Assembly: GCA_934271655.1 (NCBI GenBank)
Contig: CAKQRW010000031.1
Span: 1-38,486 of the forward strand
Source of the DNA: an uncultured Bacteroidaceae bacterium
GTDB lineage: Bacteria > Bacteroidota > Bacteroidia > Bacteroidales > Bacteroidaceae
Direction: 5' to 3'
Length of the DNA stretch: 38,486 nucleotides
The notes beneath the pieces are model-generated. The model made no database searches. It was not told the DNA's origin and saw nothing but the letters and a program-made list of their open reading frames with translations. Below are positions 8,503 to 16,927 of the stretch, in pieces. Position numbers and translations under genes: made by a program. How positions within the stretch are numbered: the first letter of the stretch is position 1; every line of letters starts with the position of its first letter.

Positions 8503-8518
8503 ATATCACAAGTGATAT
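8503..8518. repeat. Short perfect palindrome after the GH43 gene
   Basis: ATATCAC-AA-GTGATAT, a 7-bp inverted repeat with a 2-bp centre, lies 58 bp after the GH43 stop. No U-tract follows, so it is not an obvious terminator; it could be a protein-binding site. Confidence 0.35.
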
Positions 8519-8611
8519 GAAGACTTTGTATAAATTGAGATGACAGTATTTTTTGTGTTTATACACGTAAAAAGGCTCTATCTTTTATAAAAGTCAAATA
8601 GAAGTATCTTT

Positions 8612-8793
8612 TTATAATTAAGACAGAAACTCAATACAATTTATAATTAAGACAGAAACTCAATACAATTTATAATTAAGACAGATATTCAATACAATTT
8701 ATAATTAAGACAGATATTCAATACAATTAAGACAGATATTCAATACAATTAAGACAGATATTCAATACAATTAAGACAGATATTCAATATAAG
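8612..8793. repeat. AT-rich tandem repeat array, 29-bp and 22-bp units
   Basis: Four consecutive 29-bp units (from 8612, 8641, 8670 and 8699), each reading TTATAATTAAGACAG then a 14-bp variable/constant tail, are followed by three 22-bp units (from about 8728, 8750 and 8772) that lack 7 bp of the longer unit. Units 1-2 contain GAAACTC and later ones GATATTC, so the array shows sequential duplication with divergence. It fills most of the 8446-8889 gap, just before the metal-efflux operon. No open frame runs through it. Confidence 0.9.
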
Positions 8794-8889
8794 TAATTAG
8801 ACTGTAATTTTTAATACTATTATAAAGGTTTGCCTTTTGTAAAGAAGTAAACGGTCTTTTATGAATATGAGACAGAATATAACGAATAA

Positions 8890-9297
8890 ATGAAATCATT
8901 CTTGCGCACATGCATTCTCTTAACAGCTACGCTGCTGCTGTTTGTAGTTCCATACATACCTCATCATCATCACGATGGAGAGGTGTGCATGGAGCGTGTG
9001 CTGTGCGTGCACGACTACGAATACAACGACTGCCACACAGGCCATGAGGCGGAAGATGCCCATGATGCAAGCAACTGCGTGAAGCATGTAATAGCGCTTC
9101 AGGTGATGAAAAGCTCCAAAGTCGGGGCAGGGCGCTCGCCTTGGGCATCTAAGGCTGTTCATGCAGCCCTCTGTCCCGACAGAGGGACACTTGCGACAGC
9201 AGAGGCCAGTCCGATATTCGTGATGCGTGATGCAAGTTCGTTGCAGGATGCAACGGATGTTGTGAGGCAGTTGCGTGCTCCACCATACTGTCTATAG
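8890..9297 (+). CDS. Small His-rich exported protein of a metal-efflux locus
   Basis: A 135-residue protein with an N-terminal hydrophobic segment (residues ~7-23) followed directly by HHHHD (25-29). Many further His, Cys and acidic residues follow (CVHDYEYNDCHTGHEAED, 39-56), a composition suited to binding transition metals in the periplasm. The C-terminal half is ordinary in composition. It precedes the RND metal-efflux genes on the same strand by 182 bp, so it may act as a metal-binding accessory. It resembles the short His-rich proteins often found beside Bacteroidetes CzcCBA systems (possibly the DUF6769 group; I cannot confirm this). Gene status is likely but less certain than for its neighbours. 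Confidence 0.65.
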   Translation: MKSFLRTCILLTATLLLFVVPYIPHHHHDGEVCMERVLCVHDYEYNDCHTGHEAEDAHDASNCVKHVIALQVMKSSKVGAGRSPWASKAVHAALCPDRGTLATAEASPIFVMRDASSLQDATDVVRQLRAPPYCL

Positions 9298-9479
9298 TTT
9301 TCAGCGCGTGAAGCGTGTTAGGGAAGGATAATGCCCTTCTTTGGATTATTTTTTTTGAAAAGAAATGTTTGCAACACGGTTGCGGAACCATGTCCGCACC
9401 TTTGTATGCGAGAAAAATCTATGAGTGATTTATGATTGTTGCAGACATTATAAACTTATTGGAAAGAAAACTATAGAGT

Positions 9480-10631
9480 ATGAAATCATCAAAGATTCCA
9501 TTCATGCTTTCTGTGGTTGCGGCGGCGTTGTCTATGGCCAGCTGCGGCCACAATGGCCATGCCTATGAGCTGGAAGCGGATAAGCATGAGCTTCATGCCG
9601 GTGAGATAATCTTCACACCGGCCCAGGCCAAGGCGGCGGGACTGAGAACAGAGACCGTGCGTCCAGGCGAGTTTGTCAATGTGATAGAGGTTGGCGGGCA
9701 GATACTGCCATCTGCGGGCGGCGAGCGTACGGTGGTGGCCACAGCTGGTGGTGTGGTGGCTTTTGCTGGCGAGTCCCTAGCTGAGGGATGCCCCGTAAAA
9801 GCAGGCCAGACACTGGCGTTGATATCCTCTAGTCAGCTGCAGGATGGTGATGCTGTGAAGAAAGCCAAGGCTGAGTATGAGGCGGCAGAGAGTGACTGCC
9901 GCCGCGCGGAGTCGCTGGCTGAGGGCCAGGTGGTGTCGCGTAAACAGTTGGAGCAGGCGCGCCTGAGATATGAGACAGCACGGGCAGCCTACATGGGACT
10001 TGCCGCCCACATAGGGGCAGGAGGCGTGAGAGTGTCGGCTGGCATCAGCGGCTATGTCAAGTCGGTGATGGTGCAGCCAGGCGACTATGTAAGCGTGGGC
10101 GCTCCACTCTTCACTATCACACAGTCGAGACGTCTCCGTCTGCGCGCTGATGTGCCGGAGCAGTACCTGCGTCATGCGCAGAATGTGGTGTCAGCCAACT
10201 TTGCCACGTCTACTTCCGACACCGTCTTTAGCCTCAGCCAACTCAATGGCGTAGTGCTGTCGTGCGCCCAGTCGCTCGATGCTGGCACAGCATGTCTGCC
10301 TGTCACGTTCGAGTTTGACAATCGCGGTGAGTTCATCTCTGGCTCTTGTGCCGTGGTGTGGCTGCTGGGGCAGAGGCGCGAGAGCGTCATCTCCGTACCT
10401 GTAGCTGCCATCGCAGAGAGTCAAGGCTTTTACTATGTATACCTGAAGGTGAATGGAGAAAAAGATGCTTACGTGAGGAGAGAGGTCGCACTTGGCGATA
10501 GTGACGGCAAGCGCGTAGAGATAAAAAGGGGATTGAAGGCAGGAGAGCAGGTAGTGGTGGCTGGTGCACATCAGGTGCGACTGGCTGCGCAGTCTGGAGC
10601 CATTCCTGAAGGTCATTCACATGCTCATTGA
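9480..10631 (+). CDS. CzcB/CusB-type RND periplasmic adaptor lipoprotein
   Basis: The membrane-fusion subunit that links the inner-membrane metal pump to the outer-membrane channel. It is a lipoprotein: signal peptide with lipobox ending SMASC (Cys22), so it is anchored by lipid and lies in the periplasm. A lipoyl-like half motif (VVATAGGVVAFAGESLAEG) is followed by an alpha-hairpin rich in Ala, Glu and Arg (~125-175), then the second lipoyl half (SAGISGYVKSVMVQPGDYV) and beta-barrel segments. The C-terminus ends in HSHAH, and the mature N-terminus has CGHNGHAYE, giving potential metal ligands at both ends. The pump gene starts 15 bp downstream, so they share one mRNA. Confidence 0.9.
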   Translation: MKSSKIPFMLSVVAAALSMASCGHNGHAYELEADKHELHAGEIIFTPAQAKAAGLRTETVRPGEFVNVIEVGGQILPSAGGERTVVATAGGVVAFAGESLAEGCPVKAGQTLALISSSQLQDGDAVKKAKAEYEAAESDCRRAESLAEGQVVSRKQLEQARLRYETARAAYMGLAAHIGAGGVRVSAGISGYVKSVMVQPGDYVSVGAPLFTITQSRRLRLRADVPEQYLRHAQNVVSANFATSTSDTVFSLSQLNGVVLSCAQSLDAGTACLPVTFEFDNRGEFISGSCAVVWLLGQRRESVISVPVAAIAESQGFYYVYLKVNGEKDAYVRREVALGDSDGKRVEIKRGLKAGEQVVVAGAHQVRLAAQSGAIPEGHSHAH

Positions 10632-10646
10632 TGAAGGGAGGAAAAC

Positions 10647-13600
10647 ATGCTGAACAGAATAATTCGTTTCTCGCTCCGTAACCGAGTGCTTGTGCTTGTG
10701 GGAGCAGTGTTGCTGATGCTGGTGGGGGTGTACACATCCTCCAACATGGATGTGGATGTGTTTCCCGACCTTAACGCTCCTACTGTGGTCGTGATGACCG
10801 AGGCCAGCGGAATGGCCCCTGAGGAAGTGGAGCGGTTGGTCACTTTTCCCGTGGAGACAGCTGTGAATGGCGCTGCAGGCGTGCGTAGAGTGAGAAGTAC
10901 ATCCACCACGGGCTTCTCCGCTGTGTGGGTTGAGTTCAACTGGGGCACGGATATTTACCGTGCCAGGCAGATCGTGTCTGAGAAGCTTGCAGCGGTGGCG
11001 GAGACCCTTCCTCAGGGTGTGGGCGCTCCCACGCTTGGCCCCCAGTCGTCAATCCTTGGCGAGCTGATGACCGTGAACCTGACGGCCGACACGACATCTC
11101 TGCAAGAGTTGCGCACCATAGCCGACTGGACTATACGTCCGCGCATATTAGCCACAGGTGGTGTGGCCCAGGTGTCTGTGCTCGGCGGCGAGGTGAAAGA
11201 GTATCAGATACTGCTTCATCCAGAGCGCATGAAGAGCATGGGCGTGTCTCTCACGGAGGTGTATGGTGCGGTGGACGGCATGAACCGCAACAGCTCGGGA
11301 GGCATACTCTATGAATATGGCAATGAATACATCATACGTGGCATCCTGGCCGCCACGTCTGTCAGCGAACTGGCTGGCAGCGTGGTCAAGGCATCGCCTG
11401 GCGGCCGTTATGTCACCTTGGGCGACATAGCTACGGTGAAGGTCGGAAATAGTGCGCCAAAGATGGGGGTGGCATCCTACAATGGCCAGCCATCTGTGAC
11501 GCTCACCATCACTAAGCAGTCTGACGCCAGCACCATGGAACTGACACGCCAGTTGGATGGAGTGATAGCAGATATAGGCCAGCGCCTGCCTGCCGACGTG
11601 AGGCTGCACACCGATGTCTACCGCCAGTCGCGCTTCATCGAGAGCAGTATAGACAATGTGAGGGATGCTCTGGTGGAGGGCAGCGTGTTCGTTGTCGTGG
11701 TGCTGTTCCTCTTCCTAATGAACATCCGTACTACTGCTATCTCGCTTGTGGCTATTCCACTGGCGTTGCTGGCATCCATAGTGGTTCTCCATCTCATGGG
11801 GCTTACCATCAACACCATGAGCCTGGGAGGCCTGTGTATAGCCATAGGCTCGCTGGTTGACGACGCTATAGTCGATGTGGAGAATGTGTACAGGCGACTC
11901 AGAGACAACAGGGCCTTGCCTGATGGACAGCGCAAGAGTGCGCTTGATGTCATATACCATGCCTCAAGTGAGGTGCGAATGCCTATTCTCAACTCCACAC
12001 TCATCATTGTGGCCAGTTTCGTCCCGCTCTTTTTCCTTTCCGGTATGGAAGGCCGTATGCTTCTGCCGCTTGGCATAGCTTTCATAGTAGCGCTTGGTTC
12101 GTCTACGGTAGTGGCGCTTACGCTCACTCCTGTGCTGTGCAGCTATCTGCTGGCTCGGGGCAAGAGCTCTACGGTGGCAGATGAAGTTTGCAAACGGTCT
12201 TCTGAACCTTTTGTTGCGAGGAAACTGAAAGAGATATACCTGCTGCTGCTTCGCAAGACCATCATTCACGGGCGTGCCGTCATAGCGGTCACTGCCGTGG
12301 CTCTTGTGGCTGCCATAGCCCTGTCCTTCACGCTCGGCGGCAGTTTCTTGCCGCCGTTCAACGAGGGGTCGTTCACGGTCAATGTCAGCACACTCCCTGG
12401 CATCTCGCTTGAGGAGTCCGACCGTCTCGGACAGATGGCGGAGAAAGCCCTGCTGAGTGTGCCAGAGATAAAGACTGTGGGACGCAAGACAGGACGCGCC
12501 GAACTGGATGAGCATGCTCTTGGCGTGAACGTCTCGGAGATAGAGGCACCGTTTGAGCTTGCAGACCGCTCCAAGGATGAGGTCGTGGCAGAGGTGCGGC
12601 ATAAGCTGGGGCAGCTGCCTGGCGTGAATGTGGAGGTGGGTGCGCCCATAAGCCACAGGATAGACGCCATGCTCTCAGGCACACGTGCCAGCATAGCCAT
12701 CAAGGTGTTTGGTCCCGACCTCAACCGCCTGTTTGCGATAGGTTCCTCCATAAAGGAAAAGATAAGTCATGTCGAAGGCGTGGCCGACCTCAATGTGGAG
12801 CAGCAGGTGGAGCGCCCGCAACTGAAAATAGTGCCGCGGCGCTCTGCTCTTGCGCGCTATGGCATCACTATGCCGGAGTTTGGCAAGATGGTCAGTGTGC
12901 TCCTTGCAGGCGAGGTCGTCTCGCAGGTGTACGAGGACGACCGCTCTTTCAATCTCACACTCCGTGTCGATGAGGCCAGCCGCAACTCTGCGGAGCGCAT
13001 ACGCACCATGATGGTTGATGCCGCCGACGGTGGCAAGGTGCCGCTGGGCAGCGTGGCTGATGTAGTGTCTGCGGCAGGTCCCAACACCATCAATCGTGAG
13101 GATGTGACACGTAAGGTGGTGGTCTCTGCCAATGTGGCCGGTCGCGACTTGCGAAGTGTGGTCGACGACATAAAGGCATGCGTGGCCGATGGAGTGGCTA
13201 TGCCAGAGGAATATCATGTGGAGTATGGCGGACAGTTCGAGAGTCAGGAGGCGGCGATGCGTACCCTGTCGGTAGCTTCCTTGTTGTCGCTTGTTGTCAT
13301 CTTCCTGCTGCTGTGGAAGCAGTTTCGCAGCGTGAAACAATCGGCTGTAGTCATGGTCAACCTGCCTCTGGCTCTCATCGGCGGCGTGGTGGCTGTGGCT
13401 CTGAGCGGCGGAGTGGTGAGCATTCCGTCTGTCATAGGTTTCATCTCGCTCTTTGGCATAGCTACACGCAACGGCATGTTGCTCATTACACGCTACAACG
13501 ACCTGCGTCAGGCTGGGCACTCACTTATGGAAAGTGTCCTGACAGGTTCTGTCGACCGTCTCAACCCAATAATGATGACAGCCCTCACTTCTGCTTTGGC

Positions 13601-13769
13601 GCTTATACCGATGGTGGTGGATGGCGACTTGCCAGGCAACGAGATACAAAGCCCTATGGCCAAGGTCATATTGGGCGGACTCTTCACTTCTACATTCCTC
13701 AACGGCTTCATAGTGCCTGTGATGTATCTGATGACTCATAGGGAGGAGGAAGGACGGATGGAATGGTGA
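10647..13769 (+). CDS. CzcA/CusA-family heavy-metal RND efflux pump
   Basis: A 1040-residue inner-membrane proton/metal antiporter of the HME subclass. The first membrane segment (~13-30) leads into VDVFPDLNAPTVVVMTEASG, typical of CzcA/CusA. The TM4 proton-relay region reads SLVDDAIVDVENVYRRL (402-418) with D405, D406 and E412, matching the acidic residues needed for transport in CzcA. The second half repeats the fold, ending with TM segments such as IGGVVAVALSGGVVSIPSVI. Length is normal for the family. It lies between its adaptor and its outer-membrane channel. The metal (Cu/Ag or Co/Zn/Cd/Ni) cannot be fixed from sequence alone. Confidence 0.95.
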   Translation: MLNRIIRFSLRNRVLVLVGAVLLMLVGVYTSSNMDVDVFPDLNAPTVVVMTEASGMAPEEVERLVTFPVETAVNGAAGVRRVRSTSTTGFSAVWVEFNWGTDIYRARQIVSEKLAAVAETLPQGVGAPTLGPQSSILGELMTVNLTADTTSLQELRTIADWTIRPRILATGGVAQVSVLGGEVKEYQILLHPERMKSMGVSLTEVYGAVDGMNRNSSGGILYEYGNEYIIRGILAATSVSELAGSVVKASPGGRYVTLGDIATVKVGNSAPKMGVASYNGQPSVTLTITKQSDASTMELTRQLDGVIADIGQRLPADVRLHTDVYRQSRFIESSIDNVRDALVEGSVFVVVVLFLFLMNIRTTAISLVAIPLALLASIVVLHLMGLTINTMSLGGLCIAIGSLVDDAIVDVENVYRRLRDNRALPDGQRKSALDVIYHASSEVRMPILNSTLIIVASFVPLFFLSGMEGRMLLPLGIAFIVALGSSTVVALTLTPVLCSYLLARGKSSTVADEVCKRSSEPFVARKLKEIYLLLLRKTIIHGRAVIAVTAVALVAAIALSFTLGGSFLPPFNEGSFTVNVSTLPGISLEESDRLGQMAEKALLSVPEIKTVGRKTGRAELDEHALGVNVSEIEAPFELADRSKDEVVAEVRHKLGQLPGVNVEVGAPISHRIDAMLSGTRASIAIKVFGPDLNRLFAIGSSIKEKISHVEGVADLNVEQQVERPQLKIVPRRSALARYGITMPEFGKMVSVLLAGEVVSQVYEDDRSFNLTLRVDEASRNSAERIRTMMVDAADGGKVPLGSVADVVSAAGPNTINREDVTRKVVVSANVAGRDLRSVVDDIKACVADGVAMPEEYHVEYGGQFESQEAAMRTLSVASLLSLVVIFLLLWKQFRSVKQSAVVMVNLPLALIGGVVAVALSGGVVSIPSVIGFISLFGIATRNGMLLITRYNDLRQAGHSLMESVLTGSVDRLNPIMMTALTSALALIPMVVDGDLPGNEIQSPMAKVILGGLFTSTFLNGFIVPVMYLMTHREEEGRMEW

Positions 13770-13835
13770 TGGAGTCTGTTCATTCAAAAGAATTGACTGA
13801 AATATAAGTAAGAAGTGAAGGAAAACGTAAATATA

Positions 13836-15014
13836 ATGATAAAGAAAACTATATTATTTGCGTTGCTCATGACTGCAACGCTAAGTCTCCAAGCCCAGAC
13901 TCCGATGAGAGATGTGCTTGCTATGGTAGAGCGCAACAACAGTTCTCTCGCCGCTCTGAGCCGCCAGTCGGAAGCTGACAAGCTTGGCAACAAGACTGGA
14001 ATATATCTTGACGCGCCCGAAGTGGGCTACAACTACCTTTTTGGCCGTCCGGCAGAGACAGGCAATCGGCATGACATAAGCATTTCGCAGTCGTTTGACA
14101 TGGCCACGCTCTCTGGTGCGAGAAACAGAGCGGCGGATGCAGCTAATGCCCTTGTCGACTGCTCGTTGCGCACGGAGCGGATGAGCGTCCTGCTTGAGGC
14201 AAAGCTGTGCCTGGTCGATATAGTCTATTGCAATGCTGCCTTGCGTAGCCTCGGTGAACGTCTTGCTGATGCCTCTGTCTTGGAAGAGGGGGCCAAGCGC
14301 ATGCTTGACGCAGGCGAGATCAACCTGATGGACTATAATGACGCACGGTTGACGCGCATGACTGCAGAAGCTGACAGAATGAAGATGGAGGCTGACCGTC
14401 AGCAGGCTCTTCAGGAGCTGGAGCGCCTCAATGGTGGAAAGCCTGTGGCGTTCAGCGGAGAGATCTATGATGCGGTCGTGTTCGACTGCGATTTCACGTC
14501 TTGGTACGCCAGCGTCTCGTCGCATTTGCCCGACATGGAGCGTGCTCTTGCCGACATAGAGGTGAGCCGCCGCCAGCTCTCACTCGCCAAGGCAGAGAGA
14601 ATGCCAGACGTGTCGCTTGGTTATATGAGCGAGAAAACTCGGGACGAGCATTTTCAGGGCTTGACTATAGGGGTTTCCCTGCCTTTGTGGAGTGGCAGGA
14701 ACAAGGTGCGCCAGGCGCGAGCGGCTGTCATAGCGGCAGAGGCTATGAGGGAAGACAAGGTTGTGCAATTGCGCTCGCAGCTGCGCAAACTGCACACGCG
14801 CGCTCTCTTGATGCGCGACATTGCCGACACATGCAAAAAGGCTGCTGGCCAGTTTGACCGCACGCTCTTGAGGCGCGCCCTTGATGCAGGTGAACTCTCT
14901 CGTACAGACTATCTTGTACAGTCGGCAGCCTACTATGATGCGGTTGGCAAGGCGCTGGAGGCTGAGCATGAATATCAGGTATTGCTGGCTCAGCTCATGG
15001 CTGCGGAGCTGTGA
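13836..15014 (+). CDS. TolC-family outer-membrane channel of the metal pump
   Basis: A 392-residue outer-membrane efflux protein predicted to complete the CzcCBA-type tripartite complex. The start at 13836 (MIKKTILFALLMTATLSLQAQ) gives a clean 21-residue signal peptide; a GTG in frame at 13815 would put seven extra polar residues in front of it. The body is mostly long alpha-helical stretches with heptad-like Ala/Leu/Glu/Arg pattern (for example MEADRQQALQELERLNGG) and a second-half repeat (GLTIGVSLPLWSGRNKVRQA), the usual TolC duplication. It starts 66 bp after the pump gene, in the same operon. Confidence 0.9.
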   Translation: MIKKTILFALLMTATLSLQAQTPMRDVLAMVERNNSSLAALSRQSEADKLGNKTGIYLDAPEVGYNYLFGRPAETGNRHDISISQSFDMATLSGARNRAADAANALVDCSLRTERMSVLLEAKLCLVDIVYCNAALRSLGERLADASVLEEGAKRMLDAGEINLMDYNDARLTRMTAEADRMKMEADRQQALQELERLNGGKPVAFSGEIYDAVVFDCDFTSWYASVSSHLPDMERALADIEVSRRQLSLAKAERMPDVSLGYMSEKTRDEHFQGLTIGVSLPLWSGRNKVRQARAAVIAAEAMREDKVVQLRSQLRKLHTRALLMRDIADTCKKAAGQFDRTLLRRALDAGELSRTDYLVQSAAYYDAVGKALEAEHEYQVLLAQLMAAEL

Positions 15015-15173
15015 AGGCAATAGAGTGTCAGGTCAAGACAGTCAGATGTCCAGATTTTTTATGTCTGCATATATGAATAAATGTGAGATATCCTATGTGC
15101 GGATATGAGAAATGGATCGTCTGCACAAAAAATGACTACTCATAAAAGTTGTAGAAAGTAACGTGTGACATTT

Positions 15174-15219
15174 AAAAGGGTCGTATCAAACTCTGTATTG
15201 AGTAATGATGCGACCCTTT
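15174..15219 (+). terminator. Hairpin after the metal-efflux operon
   Basis: Arms AAAGGGTCGTATC (15175-15187) and GATGCGACCCTTT (15207-15219) pair with one mismatch around a ~19-nt loop, about 160 bp after the operon's last stop. The trailing U-run is short, so termination strength is uncertain. The rest of 15015-15346 holds a weaker ATGCCT/AGGCAT hairpin at 15270-15293 and no gene. Confidence 0.5.
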
Positions 15220-15346
15220 ATGATGCTTAAAGTTCAACAAATATGAGCTCTTGTTTGTAAGTGAATAAGATGCCTGCTAATGAATATAGGCATTTGTTTA
15301 TAAAGATGATTATGAGCACTTGCTCACAAATATCCTTCAGAGCCAC

Positions 15347-15898
15347 CTACTCATCCCCGTCTCTGAAATATTTCGTGTCGAGCAGTTTCTCAAAGAAAAG
15401 GATGTCAAACCATTGGCCGAACTTGTATCCTACCCTGTGCAGGTGGGCCACTTGGGTGAATCCGATGTGCCTGTGAAATTCGGGACTGTTGTGCGTGAGA
15501 TATTCGTTGGGCGTCTCGGCCCATGTGATGCTAGCTATCAGGTTGATGACCCCCTGTGCCGCGAGTCGTTCCTCCAGAGCCTGGTAAAGGGCCTTGCCCA
15601 CACCGTGTCCGTGGAAGTCCTCAGCTATGTAGATGCTTGTGGTGGCACAATGGCGTGCGGCTCGGCGGGCGTTGAATACGCCTGCATATATGTAGCCCAC
15701 CACTCGGCCTTTGTTCTCGGCCACCAAGTAGGGGAAGCGGGCCTTTGTGGTCTCTATGCGTTGCCTAAACTCTTCTGCTGTCGGCGGTACGCACTCGAAT
15801 GTGATGGCGGTGTTGCTCACGTAGGGGGAGTAGATGGCTGCCAGCGCTTCTGCATCGTCGGTGGTGCAGTCGCGGATGATGATGTCGTGTGTGTTCAT
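15347..15898 (-). CDS. GNAT N-acetyltransferase, PAT-like
   Basis: A 183-residue acetyl-CoA-dependent N-acetyltransferase. The acetyl-CoA-binding motif A is EDFHGHGVGKALYQALEE (residues 93-110, with the G-x-G-V-G-K core). The C-terminal block HRVGYKFGQWFDILFFEK (154-171) is typical of the phosphinothricin/methionine-sulfone acetyltransferase subgroup, whose members acetylate small amines or modified amino acids. No signal peptide. It is the last gene of a minus-strand set, 39 bp after the stop of the membrane lipoprotein. The actual substrate is not predictable. Confidence 0.88.
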   Translation of the reverse strand: MNTHDIIIRDCTTDDAEALAAIYSPYVSNTAITFECVPPTAEEFRQRIETTKARFPYLVAENKGRVVGYIYAGVFNARRAARHCATTSIYIAEDFHGHGVGKALYQALEERLAAQGVINLIASITWAETPNEYLTHNSPEFHRHIGFTQVAHLHRVGYKFGQWFDILFFEKLLDTKYFRDGDE

Positions 15899-15937
15899 TT
15901 CTTAATAAAGGTTTTATTTGATTGCGCGGGCAGGTTC

Positions 15938-16927
15938 TCATGTCCGTCTGTTCTTTCCTCCAACCATTTTTCTGGTGAGCCATACAATCATTATGACCGC
16001 TATGGGGTAGCCTGCATATATCAGCGTTGACCACGATACTATGAGATATATCAGCATGGCTATACCCACCAGCTTGGCAAGGAACGTGATGCCTGGCATG
16101 AAGTAGAAATGGTGGTAGACCTCGTCGATGACTGCGATGAATGTGATGATGAGCAGCCATGCGAGGATGACGAGAGAGGCCATGACAGGAGGCAGAACCA
16201 GAGGGTTGAGTGTGGGATGGAAGTAGTACTCCTGCCAGAACTCTGGGATGAAATTCTGTATAGTGGCGTAAAGGGATGCTATGACTGCTGTTATGATGAG
16301 GAAAATGCATGGATAGGGACTGTCCATGTCTTGGAGAAAAGCCAGTTCATGCAGCCTCTTGAAGCCAGTCTTCTCCTTTTTCTTCTTGATGATGAGTCCG
16401 GCTATTCCGAGCATGGCGAGCAATGACATCCAGACGATGCGGCTGTTGGAGAGTGCGTCGATAATCTCGGATATGGCGTCATCTGGGGTGGCTCCCCTCA
16501 GCAACTCGTGTTCGGGTATCCATCCCATGTTCATCTGGCTGCTTGCCACCTTGACCCACACCGAGTCGATGCTGTCGCCAGGCACTATCTTGATGTCTGC
16601 CACAGCCACTATGTCGCCAGAGTGGACGGTACATGTGTCGATGATGATGTCGCCCTCGCGCGGCACGAGTGTGAGCGAGTCAGACTTCACCAGGAAGTTG
16701 AAGTTGAGTGAGTAGTGGTGTGTGAGACGGAAGATGATCGAGTCGGCCTGTTGCTGCGATAGGTCGACAAAACTGCTGTCCACAGCAGCGCCAGTGTCGG
16801 CAGGCTCTCCTCCCACTACGATGGTGGCCGCCGAGTCGGCTGTGGAGGTGTTGCTCGGCTGTGTGGTGGTGTTGCCCACGCACGACATGACAGCGAGAAC
16901 CACCAATATATACATGAGGTGTTTCAT
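15938..16927 (-). CDS. Lipoprotein with SH3-like region and membrane segments
   Basis: A 329-residue protein of unknown function. The signal peptide ends in a lipobox-like VMSC (Cys16). A Ser/Thr/Ala-rich linker follows, then an SH3-like beta region (~90-143) with SVWVKVASSQMNMGWIPE, which resembles bacterial SH3 domains. The C-terminal half has about five hydrophobic membrane segments (roughly 164-181, 207-223, 247-267, 281-300 and 303-317). The gene overlaps the end of the U32 gene by 4 nt (ATGA), so the two are translationally coupled, and the GNAT gene follows 39 bp later. The layout suggests a periplasm-facing sensing domain on a membrane base, but this is inference. Confidence 0.75.
   Translation of the reverse strand: MKHLMYILVVLAVMSCVGNTTTQPSNTSTADSAATIVVGGEPADTGAAVDSSFVDLSQQQADSIIFRLTHHYSLNFNFLVKSDSLTLVPREGDIIIDTCTVHSGDIVAVADIKIVPGDSIDSVWVKVASSQMNMGWIPEHELLRGATPDDAISEIIDALSNSRIVWMSLLAMLGIAGLIIKKKKEKTGFKRLHELAFLQDMDSPYPCIFLIITAVIASLYATIQNFIPEFWQEYYFHPTLNPLVLPPVMASLVILAWLLIITFIAVIDEVYHHFYFMPGITFLAKLVGIAMLIYLIVSWSTLIYAGYPIAVIMIVWLTRKMVGGKNRRT

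Noticed and set aside
8446..8889. Phase-variable invertible promoter
   Set aside because: The repeats are direct rather than inverted and no site-specific recombinase is nearby.
12675..13520. 281-residue minus-strand ORF opposite the metal pump
   Set aside because: Complement shadow of the CzcA coding sequence; His-rich, low-complexity translation typical of antisense frames.
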